64,000 nucleotides of DNA from Desulfoferula mesophila (GCF_037076455.1 NZ_AP028679.1:2371501-2435500); one strand, 5' to 3'. Shown: positions 8,445 to 17,764, counted from the stretch's first letter. Notes: generated from the sequence alone by a model not told the origin. Program-made: numbers and translations.

Positions 8445-8864
8445 TTAACGAATCATGCCAGTGACTTCGGTGTTGACCACTGCGTAAATCTCCTCATCGG
8501 TGCCGTATATATCCACCACCGAACGATGGTCGATAAGCCGCTCGATAATGAAGGCGGTTACGTAGAGGCTGATGCGGTTGGCCTGGGGCACCAGATTGCG
8601 GAAGTTGGCGATGGCGTACTGGATGTCGAAGTCTTCGGCGTTGAGCAGCGATCCCAGGCAACCGGCGAGCTGCTCTTCCACGTCGCGCTGGCTCTTGGTT
8701 TCGATGAGATTGCCGTTTACCAGCTTCATGGCCAGCTTCTGGGCCAACTCGTCCACGCAGTCTCCGAGCTGCATCAGTTGCCTGGTCCAGGCAGACTGCC
8801 GGGAGCTTTCCAAGCGGGAGATAAGGTTCTCCTCGCGGTAATTGGTATGAAAGTCTCCGCCCAT
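8445..8864 (-). CDS. Conserved-looking hypothetical protein, 139 aa
   Basis: I do not recognise this protein. It is 139 residues, acidic, predicted mostly helical, with no signal peptide, membrane segment or cysteine cluster. The ATG is preceded by AGGAAG at a normal distance, codon usage is like its neighbours and it has its own terminator, so it is very likely a real gene. It is divergent from the hypothetical gene starting at 9019, with 154 bases between them. No function is proposed. Confidence 0.7.
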   Translation of the reverse strand: MGGDFHTNYREENLISRLESSRQSAWTRQLMQLGDCVDELAQKLAMKLVNGNLIETKSQRDVEEQLAGCLGSLLNAEDFDIQYAIANFRNLVPQANRISLYVTAFIIERLIDHRSVVDIYGTDEEIYAVVNTEVTGMIR

Positions 8865-9018
8865 TTCTTTAATCTTCCTCCGAAGCGTCTAGGCCCCGGC
8901 TCTGGGTGTGGTCTGTTTCGCGTCGCTACCGACGTTGCCGCAAACCCGTTATACTTGGACTTTATTAACACTCGCGCCCCCACCGCGCAACGAATACTTG
9001 CAGGGTTAAAGGAAAAAA

Positions 9019-9735
9019 ATGACGGATGACCCATATTTGCGCACCCCTCCCCCCTGGTTGGAAGACGAGGTGGTCATGCTGGAGAACAGCGGCGAAATGC
9101 CGGAGGTGGTCTTGGCCGAAAGCCTGCACCATATAGGGCCCTTGCCGCCCCATGAGGTGGAGGTTTTGCAGGCCGCCGCGGTCCGCGGTTACCTGAAGAT
9201 AATCGAAAGAGACCTGGATCACGCTAACCTGGGGCAGCCCCCCTTTCGCGGCCTGGACCGGGCCGAGCAAAACATGACTCGCCTGCAGTATTTTTTGAAG
9301 CGCCTTGGCTGGCCGCCGCCTCCCGAGGCCCTGCCTAAACTGGCAGATCGCCTGGCCGCTTTTCTAAAGGCCGAGGGAGAGGCCCTGGCCCAGGGACGGG
9401 CCTATGCCGGAGCCACCAGGGAGCAGGTCGAAGGCGTGGCCCGATTGCTGGACCTGGACCTGTCGCCTTTTCAGGAGGTGTTGACGCGCCTTGACGCCCT
9501 GCCCGCCCCCGACTTTTGGGGCCTAAGGGCCCTGCGGCGCCTCACCGCGGCCCAGGCCAACGCCAAACGCCGTCAGGAGGCCCATGGCCAGGCCCGCTTG
9601 GAGGTGCTGGACCGCCAGGGTCTACCGCTGGCAACGGCGGATTTACCCCTGATCGCGGCCACGGACGAGGAAGACCCCGAATGCCGCGCCAGGGTGGAGT
9701 TGGTGTGGAGCCTGATCCCCCTGCCCGAGGCCTAG
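9019..9735 (+). CDS. Hypothetical protein, 238 aa
   Basis: I do not recognise this protein. It is soluble, 238 residues, leucine- and alanine-rich and probably helical in the first two thirds. The ATG follows AAAGGA at normal spacing. It ends one base before the stop of the convergent TPR gene, so the two transcripts run into each other without a visible terminator. Confidence 0.7.
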   Translation: MTDDPYLRTPPPWLEDEVVMLENSGEMPEVVLAESLHHIGPLPPHEVEVLQAAAVRGYLKIIERDLDHANLGQPPFRGLDRAEQNMTRLQYFLKRLGWPPPPEALPKLADRLAAFLKAEGEALAQGRAYAGATREQVEGVARLLDLDLSPFQEVLTRLDALPAPDFWGLRALRRLTAAQANAKRRQEAHGQARLEVLDRQGLPLATADLPLIAATDEEDPECRARVELVWSLIPLPEA

Positions 9736-9736
9736 C

Positions 9737-11230
9737 CTACTTGGCCTGGGGCTTGGCCCGGTGGGGGGCTATGGCGTCCAGCAGCCCCTGGGGCACCCGG
9801 TAACCCATCTTCAAGGCCTTGTCCGCCGCCGCCGCGGCCTCGTTCCAATCCCCCTTGAGGGCGTAGGCTCCGGCCATGTTGCTGTAGGCCGGGGCGAAAT
9901 TGGGCTCGATGGCCAAGGCCTTGACGTATTCGTCTATGGCCTGGTTGAGCTTCTTTTGGGCCACGTACAAATTGCCCAGATTCACGTGGGCGTCGGGATA
10001 GTTGGGATTGAGGGAAAGGGCCTTTTTGTACATCTCTTCGGATTCATTGGGCCGGTTGGTATACAGGTAGACCATGCCCAGGGTGTTGAAGGCCTGATCG
10101 TTGTAGGGGTCCAGGGCAATGGTCAGCTTGAACTGACGCTCGGCGGTCTGGAAGTCCCGGCTGTGGAAGGCGATCATGGCCAGCTGGTAATGGGCTTGGG
10201 CGAAATCGGGGTTGAGCTGCACCGCCCTTTCCAGGTACTCGCGGGCCTGTTTGATATTGCCGCCCTCGGCGGCCATCAGGCCCAGCGTCACATAGGCCCG
10301 GGCCGAGCTGGGGTTGCGGGTGAGCACCTCTTTTTCGATCAGGTTCTTGGCTTCCTGGATCTTGCCCTCGCCGGCCAGCATGTTGGCTGCGAACAACTCG
10401 CCCTGCCAAAAGTTCGGGTCCGCGGTTTTACAGGCCGTGAACTTTTGCAGCGCCAAAGCCGCGTCGTTTTCGGTAATCGCCAAGAAACCCTCGCCGAACA
10501 ATTTGACAGCGGCCAGCTTGACCTTGCCGCTCAGGGCCTGGCGGGTCATCTCCAGCAAGAACACCGCGCTGTCCTCACGCGGGTTGTCGCCCAGTGCCTG
10601 AGAAAAATTGCTTTCCGCCTGTTTCAAGTTGCCGGCGATCATGGCCTCCACTCCGGCCAGAACCTTGCGGCGGGCGACAAGGTAAGGGGCATCACTAACG
10701 GACGGCCCGGCCGGAGCGGGGGAGACGCTTGTCGGAGGCGCGCCGGCGGAGTCGAGCGTCGGCTCGGAGGAGGAGAAACGGGTGGAGCTTTCCAATCCCT
10801 TGAAGCTTCCGGCCTTGGCGGCGGGCGCGGCTTTGGCGGCGGGCGCGGCGGGCGCGGCGGCCGAGGCGCTGGCCTGGCCCGGCTGGTCGAAGCGCATGAG
10901 GATGGTGTAGCCCTCTTCGGTGGGGATCACCTTGCTGGGCTTGCCCGGAGGCAGATCCTTGAGGGCGGCGCGGTATTCGCTGCGCAGGCGGGTGTAGGGC
11001 ACCTTGCCCAGGCGGCCGCCCCGGAAAGAGGCGGGCCCCACCGAGTTGCGTTTGGCCAGCGTTTCAAAGCTGGCGCCGTCGGCCAACTCCTTGGCCAGCC
11101 GGTTGGCCAGGTCCTTCTGCTTTACGGTGATTATCCCCAGGTCTACTTTCTCATCGCTTTGGGCCATGGCTGAGCTGGACACGGCCAGCAGCAACACCAG
11201 ACCCAGGATCGCAACCAAACGCAACTTCAT
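9737..11230 (-). CDS. Exported parvulin-domain plus TPR-repeat protein
   Basis: A 497-residue protein with an N-terminal signal peptide (residues 1-23, ending AMA). Residues about 38-116 look like a PpiC-type parvulin domain: LAKELADGASFETLAKRNSV, then FRGGRLGKVP and PSKVIPTEEGYTILMRFD. An alanine-rich linker follows, then from about residue 180 a run of tetratricopeptide repeats to the C-terminus, with clear copies such as AQAHYQLAMIAFHSRDFQTA and DAHVNLGNLYVAQKKL. It probably acts in the periplasm as a scaffold or chaperone. The parvulin part lacks its usual long partner domain, so isomerase activity is uncertain. ATG at 11230 follows AGAGGAGA. Confidence 0.82.
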   Translation of the reverse strand: MKLRLVAILGLVLLLAVSSSAMAQSDEKVDLGIITVKQKDLANRLAKELADGASFETLAKRNSVGPASFRGGRLGKVPYTRLRSEYRAALKDLPPGKPSKVIPTEEGYTILMRFDQPGQASASAAAPAAPAAKAAPAAKAGSFKGLESSTRFSSSEPTLDSAGAPPTSVSPAPAGPSVSDAPYLVARRKVLAGVEAMIAGNLKQAESNFSQALGDNPREDSAVFLLEMTRQALSGKVKLAAVKLFGEGFLAITENDAALALQKFTACKTADPNFWQGELFAANMLAGEGKIQEAKNLIEKEVLTRNPSSARAYVTLGLMAAEGGNIKQAREYLERAVQLNPDFAQAHYQLAMIAFHSRDFQTAERQFKLTIALDPYNDQAFNTLGMVYLYTNRPNESEEMYKKALSLNPNYPDAHVNLGNLYVAQKKLNQAIDEYVKALAIEPNFAPAYSNMAGAYALKGDWNEAAAAADKALKMGYRVPQGLLDAIAPHRAKPQAK

Positions 11231-11472
11231 GAAGTAGTTTCTCCTCTGGAGAGTGCCCGTTTAACCAACAACCGGTCATGATTCTTACCCGGCGGGGGGC
11301 GAAACTGTCAAATTAAATCCACCGGTCCGCTTCCAGGCCGGGGGTTGATAATTTGCCCTTAACATATCATAATTCAGACACTATCGCCGCTTAACCGGTT
11401 GGAGCGATGGGTGGGCTGGGTGTGCCCGCCGGTTGTTCGTGGCCAAAATGGTTTCGTCTCCTGGAGGTTTGC

Positions 11473-12642
11473 ATGAGCGTGTTGGTGGAGAAGTTCAAAG
11501 AGGGCTACTCCGTATTGTTCGACCGGAACTGGCCGCTTTGGGTTGGCGGCGTGCTTCTCGCCCTGCTGGGCATCATCTGCATGGCCGCGGGCCGCCCCTG
11601 GGGCGTGGCCGGCGGTCTTCGCGTCTGGAGCGACTGGCTGTTCTATTGGATCGGCCTGTACAACTCCGCGCCCGGCAACGCATTTTTCCTCAGCAATACC
11701 TCCATCCTCACCTGGGGGCTCTTGTTCGGCGCCTTTGGCGCGGCCCTTTTGTCGCGCCAGTTCGCCTGGCGCAACGCCCCCACCTGGGAGCTCTTGAAGG
11801 GCCTGGTGGGCGGCGTGTTCATGGGCGTGGGCTCGGTTATGGCCGGCGGCTGCAACGTGGGTGGTTTCTACACCGCGCTGGCCGCCGGTTCGGTTTCGGG
11901 CTTCGCCATGATGGTCGGTCTCTTGGTGGGCGCCCTCATCGGTCTCAAGTACCTGATGTGGGAAATCGAGCACATCACCATGAAGCCCCCCAAGCAAAAG
12001 GCCGCCAAGGAAGGCGGGGTCGACTGGTCCAAGGTGCAGCCCTGGCTGGGCGCCCTTTTCTTCCTGTTCCTGGTGGGATGGTCCTATTGCCTGTCCTTCA
12101 GGGCCTATACCCAGGAGGCGGTGCTGATGCTCACCGCCGTGGGCATCGGCATAGTGATCCAGCGCTGCCGCTTCTGTTTCGTGCGCTCCTTCCGCGATCC
12201 TTTCATGACCGGCGAGGCGGTGGCCACCCGGGCCGTGGCCCTGAGCGTTATCCTCTCGGTGTTCGGCTTTTTTGCCATCAAGTGGTTCCGGGCCGATTGG
12301 CAGATGGTCTACATCTACCATCACTGGATCGGCGGCCTGGTGGGCGGAGTCGTATTCGGCATCGGCATGCTCCTGGCGGGCGGCTGCGGTTCCGGCTCCG
12401 TGTGGCGGGCCGGCGAGGGCCAGTTCAAGTTGATCCTGGCCGTGGCCACCTTCTCCATGAGCAACAGCCTGTTCAAGCACTACGTGTGGACCAGGGACGT
12501 GGCCAACTCCTGGGGCAAGCCCATCTTCCTGCCCGCGGTCACCGACTACTTCTGGGCCATCGTCATCACCGGAGTGGTAATGCTGGTCTGGTGGGCGATC
12601 ATGGCTTGGAACGAAGAGACCGATAGCCTTACAATGGTATAA
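11473..12642 (+). CDS. YeeE/YedE-family (TsuA-like) sulfur compound transporter
   Basis: A 389-residue polytopic membrane protein with about nine to ten hydrophobic segments in two homologous halves. Each half carries the family's cysteine signature: GSVMAGGCNVGGFYTAL near residue 130 and GMLLAGGCGSGSVWRAGEGQ near residue 300, with a further RCRFCF pair between them. TsuA/YeeE proteins import thiosulfate through such cysteines. The start at 11473 follows GGAGGT; the frame is open for 22 residues upstream without a ribosome site. A TusA/YeeD-like gene follows 46 bases later, the classic partner. It would supply sulfur substrate to an organism of this type. Confidence 0.88.
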   Translation: MSVLVEKFKEGYSVLFDRNWPLWVGGVLLALLGIICMAAGRPWGVAGGLRVWSDWLFYWIGLYNSAPGNAFFLSNTSILTWGLLFGAFGAALLSRQFAWRNAPTWELLKGLVGGVFMGVGSVMAGGCNVGGFYTALAAGSVSGFAMMVGLLVGALIGLKYLMWEIEHITMKPPKQKAAKEGGVDWSKVQPWLGALFFLFLVGWSYCLSFRAYTQEAVLMLTAVGIGIVIQRCRFCFVRSFRDPFMTGEAVATRAVALSVILSVFGFFAIKWFRADWQMVYIYHHWIGGLVGGVVFGIGMLLAGGCGSGSVWRAGEGQFKLILAVATFSMSNSLFKHYVWTRDVANSWGKPIFLPAVTDYFWAIVITGVVMLVWWAIMAWNEETDSLTMV

Positions 12643-12688
12643 GGCATGGATATATTTTATAAGTAACCATCAAAAAGGAGAGACAAAC

Positions 12689-12925
12689 ATGGCCGATTGG
12701 ACGCCTGATGAGGTTTTGGATGCCCGTGGCCTTAGCTGCCCCATGCCGATCCTCAAGACCAAAAAAATCATGAAGACCCTCAAGTCCGGCCAGATTCTGG
12801 AGATCCAGGGCACCGACCCCGGCACGCGCAACGACCTGCCCGCCTTTACCGAGCGCTCCGGCGACGAGTTTTTGGGCGAAGAGCAGAAGGACGGCTACAT
12901 CAGCTTCTTTGTCAAGAAGGCCTAG
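12689..12925 (+). CDS. TusA/YeeD-like sulfur carrier protein
   Basis: A 78-residue protein of the TusA/SirA/YeeD family. The LDARGLSCPMPILKTKK segment has the CPxP motif with the sulfur-accepting cysteine near residue 16; the rest follows the small alpha/beta fold. It follows AAAAAGGAGA and lies just behind the YeeE-type transporter, so it probably receives or reduces imported sulfane sulfur. A strong terminator follows. Confidence 0.9.
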   Translation: MADWTPDEVLDARGLSCPMPILKTKKIMKTLKSGQILEIQGTDPGTRNDLPAFTERSGDEFLGEEQKDGYISFFVKKA

Positions 12926-12946
12926 GCCCTCCCAACCAAGACATCT

Positions 12947-12979
12947 AAGGGCCGGCTCCCAGGGGGGCCGGCCCTTTTT
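12947..12979 (+). terminator. Rho-independent terminator after the tusA-like gene
   Basis: A 10-base stem AAGGGCCGGC / GCCGGCCCTT with a ten-base loop, ending in five T. It closes the YeeE-TusA operon; the minus-strand gene at 12997 could also use it. Confidence 0.88.
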
Positions 12980-12996
12980 GCCGCGCGCCAGCGGGG

Positions 12997-13392
12997 CTAG
13001 TAGAGGCTCAGGTGGGTGTGGTCCTTGGTGAGGAAAAACGACGACTGCTTCACCTTGTCGGCCCGCTCGCTGAAGCTGACCACGATCTTGTCCGGACAAT
13101 CCACCCATTCCAGATCCTTGAGCCGGGGTAAATCCACCAGGGGATCGATCACAAAAGCCACCCTCACGGCCGGCAGCTCGCCGGAGTCGTCCACCCCCAC
13201 CAGGTCTACGCCCCCCCTGGTGGAGCGGGGCGGCTTCCAGCCGGCCAGGGGAACTAGCCCCATCTGTTTGACCGCCTGGTATAACAGGCACACCAAGGCT
13301 TGACGAATCACCGTCTCCTGACGCATGGTCTGGGGGATGGCCTTTATTTCTTGGCGCATGGCCTCGGCCAGTGGGCCCAACTGATCATTCAT
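12997..13392 (-). CDS. Hypothetical protein, 131 aa
   Basis: I do not recognise this protein. It is 131 residues, soluble, with a helical N-terminal half and a more beta-rich second half carrying GGVDLVGVDDSG and a later VVSF strand. The ATG follows GGAGGGG at good spacing, which supports a real gene. It is divergent from the multiheme cytochrome cluster, 40 bases apart. A restriction-nuclease-like fold crossed my mind from the strand pattern but no catalytic motif is clear enough to claim it. Confidence 0.65.
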   Translation of the reverse strand: MNDQLGPLAEAMRQEIKAIPQTMRQETVIRQALVCLLYQAVKQMGLVPLAGWKPPRSTRGGVDLVGVDDSGELPAVRVAFVIDPLVDLPRLKDLEWVDCPDKIVVSFSERADKVKQSSFFLTKDHTHLSLY

Positions 13393-13432
13393 ACTTGCCC
13401 CTCCAGGTTGATGCCTGGGAGTAGCCTAACCC

Positions 13433-15619
13433 ATGACCCACGGCGAGTCAAAAGCCCCGCGCGCTCCCCGACGCCTGGCCTGGCCCCTGGCCTTCGCCCT
13501 GGCCGGGGCCGCGCTGTGCGCCTCGCTGGTGCTGGCCTGGTGGGCCCAGGGGGAGCGCCCCTGGCAGCGGGAAGTGGCGGCCATCAACCAGGCGCGGGGC
13601 CGGATTTTAGAGCAGGAGCTTATGGCCGCTGGCCTGGCCCCGGAGCGGGCCGCCTTTCGCGCCCAGGAGGTGGCCTCCGAGCCGCCCAGGGTGATCGAGG
13701 TGGTGCCCAGCGCCTTTGGCAAGCCAGAGCGCTGCCTCACCTGCCACCAGGGCCTGGAGCAGATAAGCCCCTCGCACCCGGTGGAGGCCATGGGTTGCGT
13801 GGCCTGTCATGGCGGCCAGGGCCTGGCCCTGACCAAGGAGCAGGCCCATCAGGGGCTCATCGGCGGGCGCAACCCCAGCGACCTGGCCTTTGCCCGGGCC
13901 TCCTGCGGAGGGCGCGGCGCGGCGGCCGGGCGCTGCCACGCCGGGCGGGACAACCCGGCGGCGGACACCCTCTACCGGGTGGAGCGCACCATCATGGCCA
14001 CCATGACCGGGGTCATCACCAGCCTTCGGGTGGCCTGGGGGGCCCAGGACAGCTTCACCGCCCGGCTGGCCACCGCCGCCATAAGCGACCCCCGGAGGCC
14101 CAACCCGGCCCCGCCCCACACCCTGGCCTCGCTTCTGCTGATCCCGGCCACCCCCCCGGCAGGCCCCGCCCCGGCCCAGGTGGCTGACGAGCAATGGAAC
14201 AAGTTCTGCGCCCGCTGCCATCTTCGGGCCGAGCGACCGGCCGGGCATTCGGTGCACGGCCGGGGCTGCGCGGCCTGCCACGGTAGCCGGGAACCCTCGG
14301 GCCGCTACCTGGGGGGAGACGCCAGCCTGAGCCGCGACGAGGCGGGCCACGCCTCTTATCACCGCCTGCACGAGTCCCCGCCCGAGGACAACTGCCTGCG
14401 CTGCCACAACCGCTCGGGCCGTCTGGGCCTCAACTATCGCGGTTGGGTGGAGGACGAGAACGGCCGCACCCCCTGGCCTTCGGGCAACCCCAGCCAGGCC
14501 CTGAGCGGCGGGCGCGGGGTGCACCAACTTTTGCCCGACGTGCACCGGGCCAAGGGCCTGGCCTGCGTGGACTGCCACAGCGGCCGCGAGGTGATGGGCG
14601 ACGGCCGCCTGTACGGCCGCATGCGTTTCCAGACCGAGGTGACCTGCGCCACCTGCCACGGCGGCCCCCAGGGCCCGCCGCGCCTGGGCCCGCCGGACGA
14701 CTACGCCCAATATGAGGCCGCCTACGGTCCGCTCAAGGGCGGCCCGGCCCTGAGCCGCGAGAGTCAACTGGTCTTGAGCGCCAAGGGACGCCCCCTGAGC
14801 AACCTGCGCCAGGTTCGGGGCAAGCTGGTGCTTTTCTCCCGCAGCCAACCGGGCAAGAGCCATCCCCTGACTCTGGTCAGCGGCGACCCGGCCCACCGCC
14901 AGCCCGGCCACCAGCGGCTGGCCTGCCAGGCCTGCCACAGCCGCTGGACCCCCCAGTGCTACGGCTGCCACGACTACCGCCGCGACGCAGGGGAAATGTG
15001 GAGCTACGCGGCGGGGAAGCCCACCCCCGGTATATGGCAAGAGAGCCGCGACCAGTACCGCTTCGTGGACCCGGTCTTGGGAGTGGACTCCTCGGGCCAG
15101 GTGCGGCCCTTTGTGCCCGGCTGCCAGGTGGTCTACACCGCCCAAAACGCGGACGGCGCGCCCCTGCCAGGCCGGGCCCTGGAGCAACCCCGGACCAAGC
15201 TCATTATGAACAGCATCGTGAGCACGCCCATCAGCCCCCACACCACCCGCACCGAGGTGCGCCCCTGCGAGGCCTGCCATCTGAGCGGCAAGGCCCTGGG
15301 CCTGGGCGGTGGCCCGCGCCCCTTGGGCAGCCTGGCGGCCATTCCCCTGGCCGACCTTAATGGAGTGGGCTTCCCGGCCGACTGGGAGGCGCTGGTGGAC
15401 GATCAGGGCCGCCCCTTGCAGGGCCAGACCCACCAGGGGGCCCGGCCCCTTAACCCCCAGGAGCTGCGCCGGTTGCTGGCCTTTGGCCGCTGTTTGCCCT
15501 GCCACCGCCGTCCCGAGGACCCGGTGCTGGCCGACCCGGCCAAGGCCTGGCAGCGCATCGGGCCCGGCGGCGACCTGGAAGCCAAACACAAGCTCATGGA
15601 AGCCAAGGCCCTCAGATGA
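13433..15619 (+). CDS. Multiheme cytochrome c, 11 CXXCH motifs
   Basis: A 728-residue protein with an uncleaved-looking N-terminal membrane anchor (about residues 15-37) and a large periplasmic part. I count eleven CXXCH heme sites, from CLTCH at residue 101 to CLPCH near the C-terminus. One further site, around residue 160, reads C-nine residues-CH and could be an unusual twelfth heme site. It shares the GLACVDCH...EVMGDG block with the next gene, so the two are paralogues. They overlap by an ATGA junction. With the Rieske and cytochrome b genes downstream, it probably receives electrons from a quinol-oxidising complex. Confidence 0.9.
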   Translation: MTHGESKAPRAPRRLAWPLAFALAGAALCASLVLAWWAQGERPWQREVAAINQARGRILEQELMAAGLAPERAAFRAQEVASEPPRVIEVVPSAFGKPERCLTCHQGLEQISPSHPVEAMGCVACHGGQGLALTKEQAHQGLIGGRNPSDLAFARASCGGRGAAAGRCHAGRDNPAADTLYRVERTIMATMTGVITSLRVAWGAQDSFTARLATAAISDPRRPNPAPPHTLASLLLIPATPPAGPAPAQVADEQWNKFCARCHLRAERPAGHSVHGRGCAACHGSREPSGRYLGGDASLSRDEAGHASYHRLHESPPEDNCLRCHNRSGRLGLNYRGWVEDENGRTPWPSGNPSQALSGGRGVHQLLPDVHRAKGLACVDCHSGREVMGDGRLYGRMRFQTEVTCATCHGGPQGPPRLGPPDDYAQYEAAYGPLKGGPALSRESQLVLSAKGRPLSNLRQVRGKLVLFSRSQPGKSHPLTLVSGDPAHRQPGHQRLACQACHSRWTPQCYGCHDYRRDAGEMWSYAAGKPTPGIWQESRDQYRFVDPVLGVDSSGQVRPFVPGCQVVYTAQNADGAPLPGRALEQPRTKLIMNSIVSTPISPHTTRTEVRPCEACHLSGKALGLGGGPRPLGSLAAIPLADLNGVGFPADWEALVDDQGRPLQGQTHQGARPLNPQELRRLLAFGRCLPCHRRPEDPVLADPAKAWQRIGPGGDLEAKHKLMEAKALR

Positions 15620-17424
15620 AAAGCCTGGCGCTCATACTATTGTCCCTGCTGCTGCTGTGCGGCGCGGCCCGGGCCCAGGGCGCGGCCCAGCCGGACCAGG
15701 GCTGCCTGTCCTGCCATCCCCGCTTCGTCGCCCCCATGCCCCCGGCGGATCAGGGGCACGCCCTGGCCTGCACCACCTGCCACTTGGGCGACGGCCAGGC
15801 CAAGGAGGCCAAGGCGGCCCATAAGGGCATGGCCGCCAACCCCTCGGCCCTGGACCAGGCCGAGCGGGCCTGTGGCTCCTGCCACGCGGGCTGGCCCGCC
15901 AAGGTTAAGCTTTCACCCATGGCCACCAGCATGGGCCTCATCGCCCAGACGCGCTATCTGTGGGGGGCCCAGTTCTCGGCCGACCCGCAGTTTGCGGTGC
16001 GGGAGGCGGGCCTGCTGGCGGCCATGCCCGACCCCGAGAACGGCGGCGCGCCGGTGGACGACTTTTTGCGCCGCCGCTGCTTGCGCTGCCATCTGTGGAA
16101 CCAGGGGGCGGACAGCCGAGGCGCGCGGCGTTCGGCGGGCTGCGCCGCCTGCCACCGGCCCTACGACGCCCAGGGCAAGCCGCCCCAGGGGCACGGCCTC
16201 ACCAAAAAGGTGCCGGTGAGCCAATGCCTGACCTGCCATTCCGGCTGCGGAGCCGGGGCCGAGTTCGCCGGGCGCACCCCCCGCGACGCCACGGTATCGG
16301 CCCGCTTTTTGGCCACCCGGCGGAGCCAACCCGAGCTGATCCAGGACCGCACCTGGCGGCCCATGCGCCCGGACCTGCACTTCAGCGCGGGCCTGGCCTG
16401 TGTGGACTGCCACCCCCGCTCGGAGGTGATGGGCGACGGCCAGGCGCGCAAGGCAGGGCTGGAGCACGTGGGGCTACGCTGCGCCTCCTGCCACGGCGAG
16501 TCGGGTAAGCTGCCGCCCGCCAAGCCCACTACCACCCTGGGCGCGCCCCTGAACAACCTGGGGTGGCACGAGGGCAAGCTGATGCTTTCGGGCAAGCTGG
16601 ACGGCAAGAAGCTGACGGTGCCGCTGATCGCCGGGAGCGGCCCGGCTCCGGTGGCCCACCGGATCGGCGAACACACCAAGGTGGCTTGCCACGCCTGCCA
16701 CGCGGCCTACAACCCGGCCGCCTGGGGCTTGCAGGTGCTTCTGGAGACCCGGCCCAACTATGCCCAGTACGCTTCCATCGCGGCCCAGGGCGACCCCCAG
16801 GTGTATCGGCTGCTGAGCAACTACCTCAGCCCGTCGGCGCAGAATCCATCCCCTCCCCAGACCCGTGACTATCTGAACGGCAAGAGCCGCCCGGGCGTGT
16901 GGCTGCTCTCACCCTGGTTCCGGCGGCAAGAGTGGCGGGTATACGGCCTGGGGCCGGGGCAGCGCACCTATCTGCTCAGCCCCCGCTATCAATACGTGCT
17001 CACCCTGCTGGACCCCACGGGCAAGCCCACCCTGCGGGCCCAGGTGCCCCAGCCCGGTTTGGGGGTCACCCCCTGGAACCCCCACACCACGGCCAAGCCC
17101 ACCGTGGGCTGCGCCGATTGCCATGGCGCGGCCCGGTCCCTGGGCCTGGGGCTCACCTTTGCGCGGGAAGAGGCAAAGGGCGAAGCTTCGCCCCTGCTGG
17201 CCCCGGAGCTGTGGCTGCCCGGAGCCGAGGGGCTGGCCCTGCCCGGCGGCTGGACCAAGGTGGTGGATTTGCAAGGACGTCCCCTGCAGGCCTTTTTGCT
17301 GGACGACTCGCGGCCCTACAACCGCGAAGAGTTGGCCCGCCTGCTCCGGCCGGGCAAGAATTACACCGCCTGGATGCTCAAGGCCATGGAAGAGGACTGG
17401 GCTCTCAGAAAGCCCACCAGGTGA
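15616..17424 (+). CDS. Multiheme cytochrome c, 10 CXXCH motifs
   Basis: A 602-residue periplasmic cytochrome with a cleavable signal peptide (residues 1-20, ending ARA). I count ten CXXCH motifs, from CLSCH at residue 30 to CADCH near residue 497. The middle contains GLACVDCH followed by EVMGDG and then CASCHGE, the same arrangement as in the upstream paralogue, indicating duplication. It is translationally coupled by the overlapping ATGA at 15616. It likely forms part of the electron outlet of the Rieske/cytochrome b module. Its 3' end overlaps the opposing subunit-IV-like gene by 20 bases. Confidence 0.9.
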   Translation: MKSLALILLSLLLLCGAARAQGAAQPDQGCLSCHPRFVAPMPPADQGHALACTTCHLGDGQAKEAKAAHKGMAANPSALDQAERACGSCHAGWPAKVKLSPMATSMGLIAQTRYLWGAQFSADPQFAVREAGLLAAMPDPENGGAPVDDFLRRRCLRCHLWNQGADSRGARRSAGCAACHRPYDAQGKPPQGHGLTKKVPVSQCLTCHSGCGAGAEFAGRTPRDATVSARFLATRRSQPELIQDRTWRPMRPDLHFSAGLACVDCHPRSEVMGDGQARKAGLEHVGLRCASCHGESGKLPPAKPTTTLGAPLNNLGWHEGKLMLSGKLDGKKLTVPLIAGSGPAPVAHRIGEHTKVACHACHAAYNPAAWGLQVLLETRPNYAQYASIAAQGDPQVYRLLSNYLSPSAQNPSPPQTRDYLNGKSRPGVWLLSPWFRRQEWRVYGLGPGQRTYLLSPRYQYVLTLLDPTGKPTLRAQVPQPGLGVTPWNPHTTAKPTVGCADCHGAARSLGLGLTFAREEAKGEASPLLAPELWLPGAEGLALPGGWTKVVDLQGRPLQAFLLDDSRPYNREELARLLRPGKNYTAWMLKAMEEDWALRKPTR

Positions 17425-17764
17425 GCCCCGCCCAGGCCAGGAGCACCGCCCAGGCGGCCAGATCCAGGGGACGGGGGCGGGTGTAGGACGGCGCGGCCGG
17501 GGACCCGCCCCTGGCCAGCCAGGGCAGCAGCGCCAACAGGGCCAGGCCCAAGCCGGGCAGCAGCAGCCCCCCCACCCGCACCGGCAGGTAGCGCAGCAAC
17601 TCTTGCAGGCCCAGGAAGATCCAGGGGGCCTGGGCCTGATCCGAGGGGGCGTGGCTCACCGGGGCCAGGGGATAGAACACCGCGGCCAGGCCCAGCAGGG
17701 CCAGGGCGGCCAAGCTGGCCAGGCCCTCTTTCTTGATCAGGTTGGCGCGGGTGGATTCAGCCAT
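17405..17764 (-). CDS. Cytochrome b C-terminal domain (subunit IV-like) protein
   Basis: A 119-residue membrane protein with three predicted helices. The core has PWIFLGLQELLRYLPVRVGG then LLLPGLGLALLALLPWL, which matches the C-terminal cytochrome b domain (PetD/subunit IV) of menaquinol oxidases, where PEWYFL or PWYFLGLQELL is typical. The normal glutamate of PEWY is missing, as in several PWYF-type relatives. It is encoded on the opposite strand to the Rieske and b6-type genes that start 100 bases away, so the usual b6-IV gene order has been broken by inversion. The identification rests on motif similarity and context. Confidence 0.68.
   Translation of the reverse strand: MAESTRANLIKKEGLASLAALALLGLAAVFYPLAPVSHAPSDQAQAPWIFLGLQELLRYLPVRVGGLLLPGLGLALLALLPWLARGGSPAAPSYTRPRPLDLAAWAVLLAWAGLTWWAF

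Noticed and set aside
9761-11173. A 470-residue open frame opposite the parvulin-TPR gene
   Set aside because: The minus strand has a signal peptide, parvulin and TPRs; the plus frame is low-complexity shadow.
13607-15589. A 660-residue open frame on the minus strand opposite the first multiheme cytochrome
   Set aside because: It is a GC-rich shadow; the plus strand carries eleven heme motifs and its reverse frame has no recognisable domain or ribosome site.
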